Positions 36,401 through 46,549 of a DNA stretch of 64,000 nt are shown here, piece by piece (within the stretch, counting starts at the first letter, position 1; each line of letters opens with the position of its first letter). The notes beneath the pieces were generated by a model. It ran no database searches. It was not told where the DNA came from and saw nothing but the letters and a program-made list of their open reading frames with translations. The position numbers were made by a program, and so were the translations under genes. The stretch is taken from the NCBI GenBank assembly GCA_036873135.1, contig JAPTYO010000007.1, positions 7,670,763 to 7,734,762 on the forward strand. The letters are read 5' to 3'. Source of the stretch: Clarkia xantiana subsp. parviflora. Lineage: Eukaryota; Streptophyta; Magnoliopsida; Myrtales; Onagraceae.

Positions 36401-36940
36401 CCAACACACAAGCAGACTTCTTTGTATGTGTTGAGAATAATAAGCAAGTAAAAATCAACTTCGATATTGTCCCACTGCTGATCCTATATGATTGTTGTGG
36501 GTGCAGGGGATTTGCAGGTGCTGAATATCCATGCAAATGAATTATGTTTTGAGGAATCACTTTCGACAGGCGAAATTGTTAGAAAAGTGGAATCTCCTAT
36601 CGACAAGCTCCAAACGTTCTGTGACATTTTACAGTCCAAAGACATTAACAATGACAAGAAGAATCTGACAGTATATATAGGGGATTCAGTTGGGGACTTG
36701 CTTTGCCTCCTTGAAGCTGATATTGGTATCGTGATCGGATCCAGTGCAAGCCTGAGGAGTGTGGGGACTCATTTTGGAGTCTGTTTTGTTCCGCTTTTCT
36801 CGGGATTGGTGAAGAAGCAGAAAGAATGCTCATCGAAGGAGGAGGGGTCTTCTTCTTCTCACAAGTGGAATCGACGGTCAGGTACACTTTATACCGTCTC
36901 GAGTTGGACTGAAGTACATGCCTTCATTTTGGGGTGGTAG
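33402..36940 (+). CDS. TH2: TH2-type bifunctional thiamin-salvage enzyme (TenA-HAD fusion)
   Basis: Six exons (33402-33739, 33857-33965, 34658-34948, 35059-35473, 35626-35892, 36507-36940) join in frame into 617 residues. The N-terminal about 45 residues are Ser/Arg/Leu-rich, a likely mitochondrial/plastid presequence; a second Met at about residue 42 could give a cytosolic form. Residues about 50-275 form the TenA/thiaminase-II fold (LWIKFRKESLFAMFTPFAV, FRHYLAQDVYFLKAF, AAYTIGAMTPCMRLYAFLG). Residues about 295-617 form a HAD phosphatase with nucleophile motif FSDFDLTCT and late acidic motif YIGDSVGDLLCLLEADIGIV. The plant TH2 enzyme combines aminopyrimidine salvage with thiamin-monophosphate phosphatase activity, needed to make free thiamin. 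An upstream TTG codon is open but the ATG at 33402 is the credible start. Confidence 0.93.
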
Positions 36941-37616
36941 AGATGAATTCATTTTTGGTATCTCATCTGTGTCTTCCAATTGAATAGTACAAATAGTAGC
37001 TTAAATCTTATTTATTATATATATGGAAGAAGAAGAAGAAGAAGATGGTGGCCATTTTTGGTTGCAGCCACAGTAGTGTCTGTTGGTTGTTGTGGAGAAG
37101 TATTATCTACCACCGAGCCAACACATGGTAATGAGTTGGTGTCCCTTCAGCCAATCCAGATAAGACATGTGGCAATAACTAGTTGAATCATGAACACATT
37201 CATATACTGATTGGCTGAAGCGAATAATTTTTCGGTTGTTGTGTAGTTTATTCTTGCCCCTATTTGGGTAATTGGCTGGAATACTTGAGGAGATCCCTTA
37301 TACAAAACAATATTATAAACAAGGGAGGGATTGCAGTTTTTGTGTTTCAATAATATTCGCATCTTATATAGTTTGCTTTTTCTGTTATTATTATTATTTT
37401 TATGTTAGTTATATACATGTCTCTCTTGAATGAATGAGAAAATGCGCGCGGGAAACATCATGAGTTAATTACAAGCTTTCACGTTTTTTACGAAAGACGA
37501 ACTACAGTTTCAATTGACGAGCAAATTACCAACGGCCCTTCACATTGGGAAAAAAAAAAAAAAAAAAAAAAACTGTCCTTCACGATTAGTTGCCGACAGA
37601 ATTATGTTGTTTTTAG
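36941..37616. other. 3' flank of TH2
   Basis: Presumed 3' UTR then AT-rich DNA, with a GAA repeat at about 37026-37045 and an A-run at 37551-37572. No gene seen. Confidence 0.5.
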
Positions 37617-38280
37617 TGAAAATAATTTATTTGATGTCTCAGGTTTACACCATGTGTCGGTTTGGAGTCTATTTTTTTTTTAATAATATATAGTGTCCCA
37701 TGTTTCAACTTTGTTGCAATTTGGTTTTCCGTCCATTTTCGAGGTTAAATTTGATAGAGTCAGATTAAAAGACAATTTTGCCCCTTATACTTTTTATTTT
37801 TCAAAGCCACCCGTCTGATTCCGACCACCCACCTCCAAATCCGGCCCACCCATTTTCGATTTTGGCCACCCACTTCTGATTCCGTTCACCCACCCTAGTA
37901 TTCCGTACGTACAGTAGAAACAGACGAAGATGACGAAAACGAAAAATCCTTCGGCGCTAGCAATATCGAACAACAAAGCAAATGAATCTCAACAAGGACA
38001 ATTCGAGCGGCGGAGCTGCTAGGGGAGCGGCGGTGGAGCTGCTGGGGCGGCGGTGGAGCTGCTAGGGCAATGTACAGTGACCAAACCGGTAATGGAGGTA
38101 ATTTTGCTATTTTCAAATTTATTCGGACATGTGACGAGTTTTGTCAAATTTAATGTCTAAATTTGACAGAGACTCCAAATTACAACGTAATTGAATTTTA
38201 GGACACTAAATATTAACAAATTTTTTAAATACCAAACTGATACATGAGGTAAACCCGAAACTAAAATAAGTACTTTTCCC
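37617..38280. mobile_element. Foldback/MULE-like element with GC-rich core
   Basis: Imperfect terminal inverted repeats of about 120 bp: left GGTTTACACCATGTGTCGGT, right (other strand) GGTTTACCTCATGTATCAGT, extending outward to AAAA…TTTT borders. The core carries CCGACCACCC-type degenerate repeats and a GGAGCTGCT/GGCGG repeat at 38014-38065. It shares the phrase TTTCCGTCCATTTT…GACAATTTTGCCCC with the element at 38630-39655. No clean duplication found. Confidence 0.65.
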
Positions 38281-38629
38281 TTATTTTTAAGTGGGAAAAA
38301 ATTAACATAATTAGTTCCTAATTACAGGGGTGTTTTTTTTCTTACTTCCCAGTTCCTTTTGTTAATTCTTGTTGGTACATAACTTATCTCCAAGTGTTGA
38401 TCAACAGTACCTCTAACTTTGACCAAATCGAGTCCCTATCTCATTCTAATTGATCAAAATACTAAATCCTTAGTCCCGATGAGCATGATTCAAATTCTTT
38501 AACAACATTTACCTCAAAATCATTACTTTTCATCAGAACATGGTTGGTGTTTTATAGAATATAAAACGTTTTACTAGTTCAACATTAGGTTAAATAATAT
38601 AAGGATTAAAATTGTTTTTAAATTAAATA
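38281..38629. other. AT-rich spacer between two foldback elements
   Basis: No gene or further element recognised. Confidence 0.4.
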
Positions 38630-39655
38630 TGGTTAAGAACCTATGAAAGGTCTGAACTATCACCCATGTTAACGGGAGAAGTCTGAAATTTAAAAAGTTA
38701 ATAACAGAGGTCTGAAATTTCAATTTTGTTGATTTGAGATTTTCCGTCCATTTTTAGGGTTAAATTTAACAGAATTGTGTGAAATGACATTTTTGCCCCT
38801 TTAATATTTTGTTTTATTTAATATCTTATTTAAGGAAATGTGAAATGACAATTTTACCCCTAAAGTCAAATTAAAACCACCCAACTCCGGCCACCGCCAC
38901 CCGACTCCGGCCACCACCACCCGACTCCGGCAACCACTACCTTGACTCCGACGACCACCACCTCGGCTCCGGCGACCCGACTCCGGCCACCACCTCGGCA
39001 AAAAAGCTCCGATCGGGGCCAAAAAGCTCCGATCGGGGCAAAAAAGCTCCGATCGGGGCCAAAAAAGTTCCGATCGGAGCAAAAAAAGCTCCGATCGGAG
39101 CAAAAAAAAGCTCCGATCGGAGCAAAAAAAGCTCCGATCGGAGCCACAGAGCTCCGATCGGAGTCCAATCGGGGCCGGTGGCTCCGATCGGAGCCCAATC
39201 GGGGCCGGTGGCTCCGATTTTGGCCCAATCGGGGCCGGTGGCTCCGATTTTGGCCCAATCGGAGCCTTGGTGGTGGTCGCCGGAGTACGGTGGTGGTCGC
39301 CGGAGTACGGTGGTGGTCGCCGGAGTACGGTGGTGGTCGCCGGAGTACGGTGGTGGTCGCCGGAGTACGATTGGTGGTCGTCGGAGTACCGTGGTGGCTT
39401 CAAGGGCATTTTGGTCTTTTCACTCCATGCATGTGAGGGGCACACTTGATAGAAGGGCATTTTTGGAATTTTATTTAATTTCCGGTCACATGCCAAGCAT
39501 GTGACCAACTTCCGTTAGTTTTAACGGAAAAAACTAACGGAGACCGCTGTTATCAACAAAACAGAAATTTCAGACCTCTATTATTAACTTTTTAAATTTC
39601 AGACATCTCCCGTTAACATGGGTGATAGTTCAGACCTTTCATAGGTTCTTAACCC
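38630..39655. mobile_element. Non-autonomous MULE-type element, 1026 bp, 9-bp TSD, minisatellite core
   Basis: Near-identical terminal inverted repeats of about 100 bp (GGTTAAGAACCTATGAAAGG at the left and its complement at the right) are flanked by an exact 9-bp duplication AATTAAATA (38621-38629 and 39656-39664), the hallmark of Mutator-like elements. The core (38880-39370) is GC-rich: CTCCGGCCACCACCACCCGA-type repeats, then a roughly 20-bp unit AAAAAGCTCCGATCGGGGCC repeated about 8 times, a roughly 30-bp variant (GGTGGCTCCGAT), then five copies of CGGAGTACGGTGGTGGTCGC. Open frames of 235, 164 and 130 codons arise on both strands from these repeats and are not considered genes. Confidence 0.9.
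39000..39370. repeat. GC-rich minisatellite array inside the MULE
   Basis: Two successive arrays: units of about 19-21 bp built on GCTCCGATCGG (39005-39140), 30-bp variants (39170-39262), then a precise 20-bp unit CGGAGTACGGTGGTGGTCGC (about 39279-39369, roughly five copies). The GCTCCGATCGGAGC units are themselves palindromic. Confidence 0.9.
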
Positions 39656-39959
39656 AATTAAATAAGTTCTAGGTCCTTCAACTTTTTACCAGAAGAGATA
39701 GTAGTAGTACTAACTTTTTCTAATACAAACTTACAATACATTTTTTGCCAATTACAAACACATGGATGAAGCCGTGATATGAGAAACAACAATATAACTG
39801 CAATGAATCAGCTCAAGTCCAATCAAGAATGCACCTAGCCCGTATTGTAATCAGCAGTAATGGGTAAAATGCTGCTGATCAATATATATTTTTTTTTTTT
39901 TCTAGAGTTTGAATCCGAAAACTCTAGTTAAGTAACTAAACACTCAACCGCTACAATGG

Positions 39960-42014
39960 TTAAGTCCTTGTATTTGCTTGTATGGAAGGCGACGCATGAT
40001 CGAGCACCGGAAACGTCTTACTGAGCCTCAAATACGAATCCTGCGAAATCGCACCGAACCCCGCCAATTGTTTCGCCAACTCCACCGCCTCTCCTCTCCA
40101 CCCGGCAAACCCGATCCCCTGCACTAACAACATGTACGTCGTCTTGTTCGGCCGGCACCCTTTCTCCACCATAATCCTCAAAACCTCAATAGCATCCTCG
40201 ATTCTATGCGCTTTGCACAGACCCAACACGAGTATATTGTACGTAATCACCGTCGGCTCCAATCCCGCACCATACATATCCACCAACAAACTCAATCCCT
40301 CATCCACCATTCCGTCCCGGCACATACACGATATCAGCGAGTTGTACGTTATCTCGTCGGCTCGTATCCCTTTCTCCGCCATCTCCAACACCATCTCGAG
40401 AGCTCGCTGTCGCTCCCCACAGCTCCACAGCGCGCTCACCATCATATTGTACGAGCTCACATTCGGAGGATACCCTGTTTTTTTAATACGGAGGTTAAAT
40501 AACTAAAATAAGTTCCTACAACAAGAGTGTGAATTTAATACGTGCACATGGTGTAATTAATTTAATAATTTAAAAAAAAAATTATTGAAATCGGTGAACT
40601 CTATAATAAAAATATAAAATTAAGTACACGTGTTAAGATCTTAACGATGATGCACGATCTGTGATGTGAATATGTGATAGAAAGAGTGAGGCAGTGATCT
40701 AAATAGTAGAATGTCAAACTCCCCAACCGGAGTCTAACCTGTTAACTCCTGCAGTTTCTCGAATATCTCCACAGCCTGGCTCGGTTTACCGTCCTTGCAC
40801 AGCGCCGCCACCATGGTGTTGTAAATCACGAGATCCGGCAAGCAACCGCTCGATATCATTCGGTCCAGAAACTCGATCGCCATGTCTAATTTCCCCTCCT
40901 TACAGAAAGCCGCAATTAACGGATCGTAGCTATACGCATCGGGTTTCAAACCCTTCTCCGACATCACTTCTAAAACACCAAGAGCTTGGTCGATCTTTCC
41001 ATCTCGACAGAACCATCGTATCAAGATGCTGTAAGTCACAATGTCGGGTTCCAAACCTTGCTCGATCATCTCCTCCACGAGCTTCTCTCCCCGATCCCAG
41101 TTCCCTCCTCGATTCAAAAGCGCCCTCAAGAGGAGATTATACGAGATTTGATCGGGTTTGCAGCCTTTTCCGTTCAAGCTCTTGACAAAATCGACAGCCC
41201 AATCGAATGAACCTACTTTGCAAGCCCCGCTAATGATGGCATTGTAAGTGTACATATCGGGTTTTAACCCTAGCTTTAACATCTCATCCAGAAGCTCAAG
41301 ACCTTTACCTAGGCCGCCATTGTTAGCAATAGTAGCCTCGATCAAAATCGTATATGTGATCACAGTTGGTTGGCAGTTAGGATCATTCAGCAACTGATCC
41401 AACACCTTCATAGCCAAATCGAGCTTTCCACGGCCGCAGAGACTCCCAATCATGATATTATAGGTAACAACATCAGGCGAAAACCCTCGATTCTTCATCC
41501 TCTCAATCACTTTATTGGCCGAATCGACCCGATTGGCCTTGCAGAATCCGCTGATTACAGCATTGTAAGCAAATATATCAGGCTCGCCATGGCTCTCCAG
41601 AATCTCGATCACTCGGAGGGCCTTATCGATTTCTCGGGAACCGAATAAGCCCTTGATGAGCCTGGTGCAGAGAACAACGTCAGGTTTGTATCCTTTGGTG
41701 ACTAATCGCTCGAGGAAATAGAGAGACTCGCTGTAGTTCCCAGCTTTGCAGGACCTGCTGAGGAGTTGAATCAAATGCGTGTCCTTAAACTCGAGAGATT
41801 GGAGGTGATGATGATGAGTAGGTGAATTAACCGCCTTTAGTTTCAATTGTGGATGCGGATTACTGCTGCTGCGTCCATCGCGACCTCCATTGTTGTTGTA
41901 TGTGCAGGATCTGATATAGGAAGTGGATTGTTGGGAATGGCGTGAGGTGTTAGGTTTCGTCTGAGTAGTGAAGGAAAAGGTTTGCGGCGAGAACTCCACT
42001 GAATTCAGCGCCAT
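39960..42014 (-). CDS. P-class pentatricopeptide repeat protein (plastid type)
   Basis: Exon 1 42014-40739 and exon 2 40474-39960 join in frame to 596 residues. After a Ser/Thr-rich N terminus, a probable chloroplast transit peptide (MALNSVEFSPQTFSF), about 12 tandem 35-residue PPR motifs fill the rest (for example PDIFAYNAVISGFCKANRVD and PDVVTYNIMIGSLCGRGKLD). P-class PPR proteins bind organelle RNA site-specifically and stabilise or help process it. Length and motif text match the Arabidopsis At3g04760-type family as I recall it. The ATG at 42014 is chosen; the frame is open upstream only through a TTG. The single intron (40738-40475) is unusual because most P-class PPR genes have none; it carries a MITE (see findings). 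The joint reads ELTG-YPPNVSSYN. Confidence 0.9.
40540..40690. mobile_element. MITE copy within the PPR intron (family 'B')
   Basis: Contains ACACGTGTTAAGATCTTAAC, GATGCACGATCTG and AGAGTGAGGCAG, matching the element at 63482-63680 (ATCTTAACAGTGATGCACGA and AGAGTGGGGCAG). The other arm is degraded. Boundaries approximate. Confidence 0.6.
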
Positions 42015-42092
42015 CAGATTCCGATCAGCCAAGCGGAGGTGATAAAAGCTTCCTTCAAAATGGCTAGTGAGGAGAGACGGACTTACTTGCAA

Positions 42093-42362
42093 TTATCTCC
42101 TAAACCCTAATTGTGGGCGACGCAGCACCGTAGAGGCCGAAGTTGGGGAACGAAGAGGCGGTTCAGTGGAGGCCAGGTGGTGCTGGAGAGTGTAGTGGAG
42201 CTTGCTATTAGATAAGGCAGGCTTTGCCGCCGTGACAATTTGCAACTAAAGATAAGACGACAATCGAATCGATATTATTTTTTTAATAAAACAAATTATT
42301 AATTAATTAATATTTAGATCGTCAAATATAATAAGGGTTAAATAGTAAATTGTTAGCTTAAC
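42093..42362. promoter_or_regulatory. PPR gene upstream region
   Basis: Presumed 5' UTR and promoter of the PPR gene, up to the target-site duplication of the hAT element. No TATA motif could be assigned with confidence. Confidence 0.4.
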
Positions 42363-42938
42363 TAGGGGTGAAACCAGACCGGTCATACCGGTTTTTTGTT
42401 TGTTTCGGTTGGATACCTATAATTACGGTCCGGTTTGTTTCTTTAAAAAAATTCCGACCAAAAAACCGTTTAAGGAAAAATAAGCCGTCCATTGTTAGTA
42501 CGATTTTTTCGGTTCGTTTTTTAATTTAAATCAAAAATAAAAAATTAGCAAATGGCGTTTAAAATTCTCATCATTTCATGGACTATATAAAGTCGAAATG
42601 ATAAATAATTTCATAAATATAATTAAATAAATTTTATAAAATAGAAGTAGAAAAAAAAAATCTTCGTAAGAGTCTCTTTTACAATTTTTATTAACCAAAT
42701 TAACTAATTATATTATATTAATTAATAACAACTAATAAAATATATATTTAATTAGCATAATAGTCATCGGTACGGTCGCCACGGTCCTCAGTTCAAAATC
42801 TGAACCGGACCGAAAAATCGAACTAGAGTAAAAAAATAAATCCAACCAAAGACAAACGAATATTTTGAATTCAGCCTTTTCGGACCGGTTTGGATTTCAC
42901 CGGTTTTTCGGACCAACCGAATTTTGCTTTCACCCCTA
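42363..42938. mobile_element. hAT-type MITE, 576 bp, 8-bp TSD
   Basis: Ends TAGGGGTGAAACC… and, on the other strand, TAGGGGTGAAAGCAAAATTC, flanked by an exact 8-bp duplication AGCTTAAC (42355-42362 and 42939-42946). Subterminal ACCGGTT / AACCGGA motifs occur in both orientations around a central AT-rich core. Non-coding. Confidence 0.92.
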
Positions 42939-42946
42939 AGCTTAAC

Positions 42947-43515
42947 TTGCATTCAATGTGCAAATTGCTAACTGGACTTTAAAATTTAAAAAAAATTATA
43001 CTTCTGTTAACTTTTTTCGTTAACACTACCAATTAGGGCTGACCGGTCTCGATCTGGGCCATAGAGGGCACTGACTGAGCCCTGTGGAGCTCAATCAGAG
43101 CAAAATGGCTCTAGATCGGGGCCGACCGTCCCAATTGGTGGTGGCCGACCCCAATTGGTGGATATCGACCCCGATTTAGTGGTGGCTGGTCCCGATAGGT
43201 AGTGGTCTAGTGGCCGACTCCAATTAGTGGTGACCAACCCCGATTTGTGGTTGACTTGGTGGTGGCCAACTAAGATTGGTTGTGGTCGGCAGCCTTGGAT
43301 GGAGGGTTGCAGACTTGGGCGGTGATCGTAAGAAAAGTGGCTGATCAGAGAAAATAATGGGGACTAATTGTGCAAAAATGAAATTTATGAGGAAATCACG
43401 TGATTTGCACATGGATACCTAATGGTCAAAACTAACAAATAACTAACGGATCCACAAAAAATCTACAAAATACAAAAGCATGTCAACAAAAGTCTCTATA
43501 TATATAACACCAAAA
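42947..43515. mobile_element. Degraded transposon remnant with ACCGACCCC-type repeats
   Basis: At 43035-43270 phrases of the kind GGTGGTGGCCGACCCCAATT repeat imperfectly; this is the degenerate GC-rich core style of the elements at 37617 and 38630. To its right, GGTCAAAACTAAC…CACAAAAAATCTACAAAATAC resembles the intron repeat in the ethylene receptor gene. Probably half of an old foldback/MULE element; ends not definable. Confidence 0.5.
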
Positions 43516-43612
43516 TAGGGGCGACAATTCATGATATTGTGTGTGCTATCGTACGTGTCAGTAGTTGTGTTGTGTTAAACATACTAAATACGAACACACA
43601 CGGCAAGTTTAT
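43516..43612. mobile_element. Truncated hAT MITE fragment (family of 8786-9336)
   Basis: TAGGGGCGACAATTCATGAT followed by GCTATCGTACGTGTCAGT and ACGAACACACACGGCAAG matches the left end of the 8786-9336 element. The right part is missing. Confidence 0.7.
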
Positions 43613-43872
43613 GGAAATAGAAAAGCTAACTTCCTAATCATCCATAAACTCTTTTTGAAAAGTAAGATTAATTGTTAGAAGCTTGATATTTCATTAATAA
43701 TAATAATACTCTATAGGGATTACAAAACCCTTAAAATAAATATTTTTAAGATATAATCTATATGATAAGAGAACTAAATATTTTAAATATATATTATTTA
43801 ACTTAATAATATTAACCCCGATATAAGAGATATAGATATAATAGTATCTACCACTAGTATTTGCCGTAACAC

Positions 43873-44736
43873 TCACATTTGGCATTCGTCAATCCTACTC
43901 TTGTGAAGTTGAAATGCAGGAGTTATCCAAGCTCCACAGTTGCACTGCATTCCCGCCCAATTAAATGAACCCAAACGTGACTTGCATCCAATACACTGAA
44001 GCTTCTCCTCCACTGTTCCTTCTTCAACTGCGAGCAATTTATTTTTCTCAATCCATAGGTTTCACTTTTGAATATTAGATTTTTTTATCAAATGATCCTT
44101 TTGCAGAATCCAAATACTAAAATATTAAAATAAAAAAAAAAAAACCAATTTAGCCATAGGGCTCTTTAAAAGAGCGGCGATATCATGTTGCCGCTATCTC
44201 AAAGAGCGGCATCATTTAGTGTCGTTATTTGTAACGGCAAGTGCATATCGTCGCGATGATGAATAGTATTCTGTCGCTGCACTGCTCAGTTATTTGTAAC
44301 GGAAATAAGTGTGCCGCTTTTTAAGACAGCGGCAGCTCCGTATCGCCGCTGTCTCAAAGGGACCCGGTGGTTAGATTAGTAGTTTTTTTTTCTTTAACAT
44401 TTTCGCATTTGGGCTCTACAGGATGGCCATTTGTGTAAAAAATTATGAATATAATAACTACCGTTTTAAAAAAGTTGTTAAGGTTGTAGATGAATTACCT
44501 GCTTGCATCCACTTCATAGGCTCGACGAAGATGGAGGAGCATTCAACTCGATCCTTTTCCCAATCTTTTGGATCGCCACTTCTCTTCCTCCACTTGAAAC
44601 ACTTTTCTCCCTTTCCGGGATTGTGTACAACAATATTCTCTTCCGAAGCAACGATTCTCCTACACTTTTTGCACCGATAGATGACTTGAGGCTTTGCCGG
44701 ATTCCCTTCAGAAGAGTTACCCACAGGTTCCTCCAT
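43873..44736 (-). CDS. DUSP12 C-terminal zinc-domain protein without phosphatase domain
   Basis: Exons 44736-44499 and 44027-43873 join in frame to give 130 residues. The sequence YRCKKCRRIVASEENIVVH, then an FVEPMKWM segment and the Cys pairs CIGCKSRLGSFNW / CNCGAWITPAFQLHKSRID are the C-terminal zinc-binding region of DUSP12/YVH1-type dual-specificity phosphatases. The catalytic HCxxGxxRS module is absent, as in the plant proteins annotated 'probable inactive dual specificity phosphatase-like' (At4g18593 type). In YVH1 this domain acts in 60S ribosome maturation; whether this short protein does so is inference. A 5' UTR exon probably lies around 45600-45660, separated by an intron of about 800 bp that ends at 44819 (TTGTTAG). 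Intron 2 holds a foldback element. Confidence 0.88.
44136..44390. mobile_element. Foldback element in the DUSP12-like intron, GCGGC motifs
   Basis: Imperfect inverted ends: left AGCCATAGGGCTCTTTAAAA then GAGCGGCGATA; right, other strand, AACCACCGGGTCCCTTTGAG then ACAGCGGCGATA. AGCGGC motifs recur about every 20-60 bp in between. CACTA-type elements have similar subterminal AGCGGCG repeats, but no CACTA terminus is seen. Confidence 0.55.
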
Positions 44737-45835
44737 ATTCTTCAATGAAACTGGTATTACAGGCAACAAGTTAGTATTGAAGTGTGCAAATGTCAATGCA
44801 GTTAAACTGATTTCTCCTAACAAGGAAAAGATATGAGCAACAGGTATCTCTACAATTATTTAGACAGAAGTACATTTTTGAAAGTAATACTTTTAACAAG
44901 TTTAGAATAGATATTGTATTCAATTGACTGCCAATGTTCCAAGAATAATACATATATACATGGAAGTGTATCGATTATGATTGAGTAACAATTACTATCC
45001 TATTATAGCTATGAACTAAAGATAGAATGTAGAATTGTAGAACAATATACAATGTAGGTAGATACAGTCAAGTTTCCCTAATACATTTTTGGAAACCAAT
45101 ACTTCAAGTCTACATGATGATCAGAGAAAACATTGGGGAAAAGCCTCAAAAGGAGCTTCATTGGATTCTGAATCTCAAAAGTTAAACCTAATGAGCATGT
45201 TGCTTATATTGAAAACCAGCTAGAGCTCATAAAAACTGTAAATAACAATCAGCATGCTATACAGTTACATCTGGTTTTCATAAAAAGTCTCAATTTCAGC
45301 AGATTCAAGACCAACAGCAAAAACCTAAATGTAGATTCGGACCTTATAAGTCTCTACGGAAATATCAATTGGGTACAGATGTGGTCCAACAGCGATGAAC
45401 GTGAAACAGAACAATATAACAAAAATCAAGCACTAAAATCTGATTCAAACGCCTCTTCTACCAAATCAAACGTTGCCGATGAATAATAATATGGAGTACA
45501 GAAGAAATCTCGGATTTCGGTGCAATCAACAAGCAAGATGAAAAAACAGAGAGAGCAGTGCCTCGGATATAGGACAAAGATGACAAACCTCACTTGCAGG
45601 AGACGTTGCCGAGCTCGAGAGATTTGCAGAAGCTATGATCTGAGGATTTTAACAAGGGGAGGGCTGAGGTGAGAACCGAGCGAGTGACTCACTACTCATG
45701 CATGAAACTGAACGGAACCCTAAATATAAGGGCAATCTGGACCGACGTTAAATCGGAAAAACAATTATCGATTGATTAATTAGTTGGTCCAAGTTGAATT
45801 AAGGTCAAACTTATATAGTACAAGAGAATATATAT

Positions 45836-45877
<42 letters not shown>

Positions 45878-45970
45878 CAATATCAACTATATATATATAT
45901 ATAACTAAATCTAATAATAATATAATAAGAAAAAAAATATATTAAATATATCTATATTAATATAACTTAA
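44737..45970. other. DUSP12-like 5' UTR/intron and upstream AT-rich DNA
   Basis: Contains the leader and a 5' intron of the DUSP12-like gene, then upstream DNA with (AT)n tracts at 45843-45876 and 45889-45902. No other gene seen. Confidence 0.5.
45843..45876. repeat. (AT)n microsatellite
   Basis: Seventeen AT/TA dinucleotides without interruption. Confidence 0.9.
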
Positions 45971-45974
45971 TTAG

Positions 45975-46544
45975 TGTTAAATTCTACATTGGGCCGAGTC
46001 AAACCCGACGGGCCAACAAAGAGCAACTACTTTCACAAGTGGGGTTCCATCACAAAACCAACTGGTAATAGGAGGAGGTAACCCACTTGCTTATATAGTG
46101 CTCTAGTAATCCAAACACCACCGGTGTGGGACAACTCATGGTGCAATTAACACGGTGACTTCAACACACCCCCGCACCGTGAGGACTCTTTTTTTTTTTT
46201 AATTATGCACCGGTTTTTTCAAATCTGGACGGGTTGGGGCTTAATTTCAACAAACCCCACTCTCACGCCAGGCCCGACCCGGTAACCTTGTACGTGGAGC
46301 CAACAAAGGGGACAAACCCAACACCGCCTATCGGAACCGGGCTCTGATACCATGTTAAATTCCACATTGGACCGAGTCAAACCCAACGGGCCAACAAAGA
46401 GCAGCTACTTTCACAAGTGGGGTTCCATCCTAAAACCAATTGGTAATAGGAGGAGGTAGCCCACTTGCTTATATAGTGCTCTAGTAATCCACACACCACC
46501 GGTGTGGGACAACTCATGGTGCAATTAACACGGTGACTTCAACA
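45975..46544 (-). mobile_element. TRIM retrotransposon, 570 bp, with two 192-bp LTRs
   Basis: Two direct repeats of 192 bp each (45975-46166 and 46353-46544) begin and end with the LTR signature TG…CA on the minus strand (TGTTGAAGTC…TTTAACA). They are flanked by an exact 5-bp duplication ATTAG (45970-45974 and 46545-46549). On the minus strand the right LTR is directly followed by TGGTATCAGAGC (46352-46341), the primer-binding site for initiator methionine tRNA; a purine-rich GGTGCGGGGGTG precedes the other LTR. The internal region of about 186 bp codes for nothing, so the element is a terminal-repeat retrotransposon in miniature depending on other elements' proteins. The LTRs differ at only a handful of sites, so it is fairly young. 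Confidence 0.95.
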
Positions 46545-46549
46545 ATTAG

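Noticed and set aside
38801..39508. Open frames of 235, 164 and 130 codons with Asp-Arg-Ser or Ala-Pro-Ile repeats
   Set aside because: They lie wholly in the minisatellite core of a MULE, occur on both strands at once and change frame with unit length; no start context, domain or conservation expected.
40132..41648. Plus-strand frames of 74-124 codons opposite the PPR gene
   Set aside because: Antisense shadows of PPR repeats, which commonly leave the opposite strand open.
42081..42092. Earlier PPR start with residues MQVSPS
   Set aside because: The codon is TTG, not ATG; the first true ATG is at 42014 and begins a plausible transit peptide.
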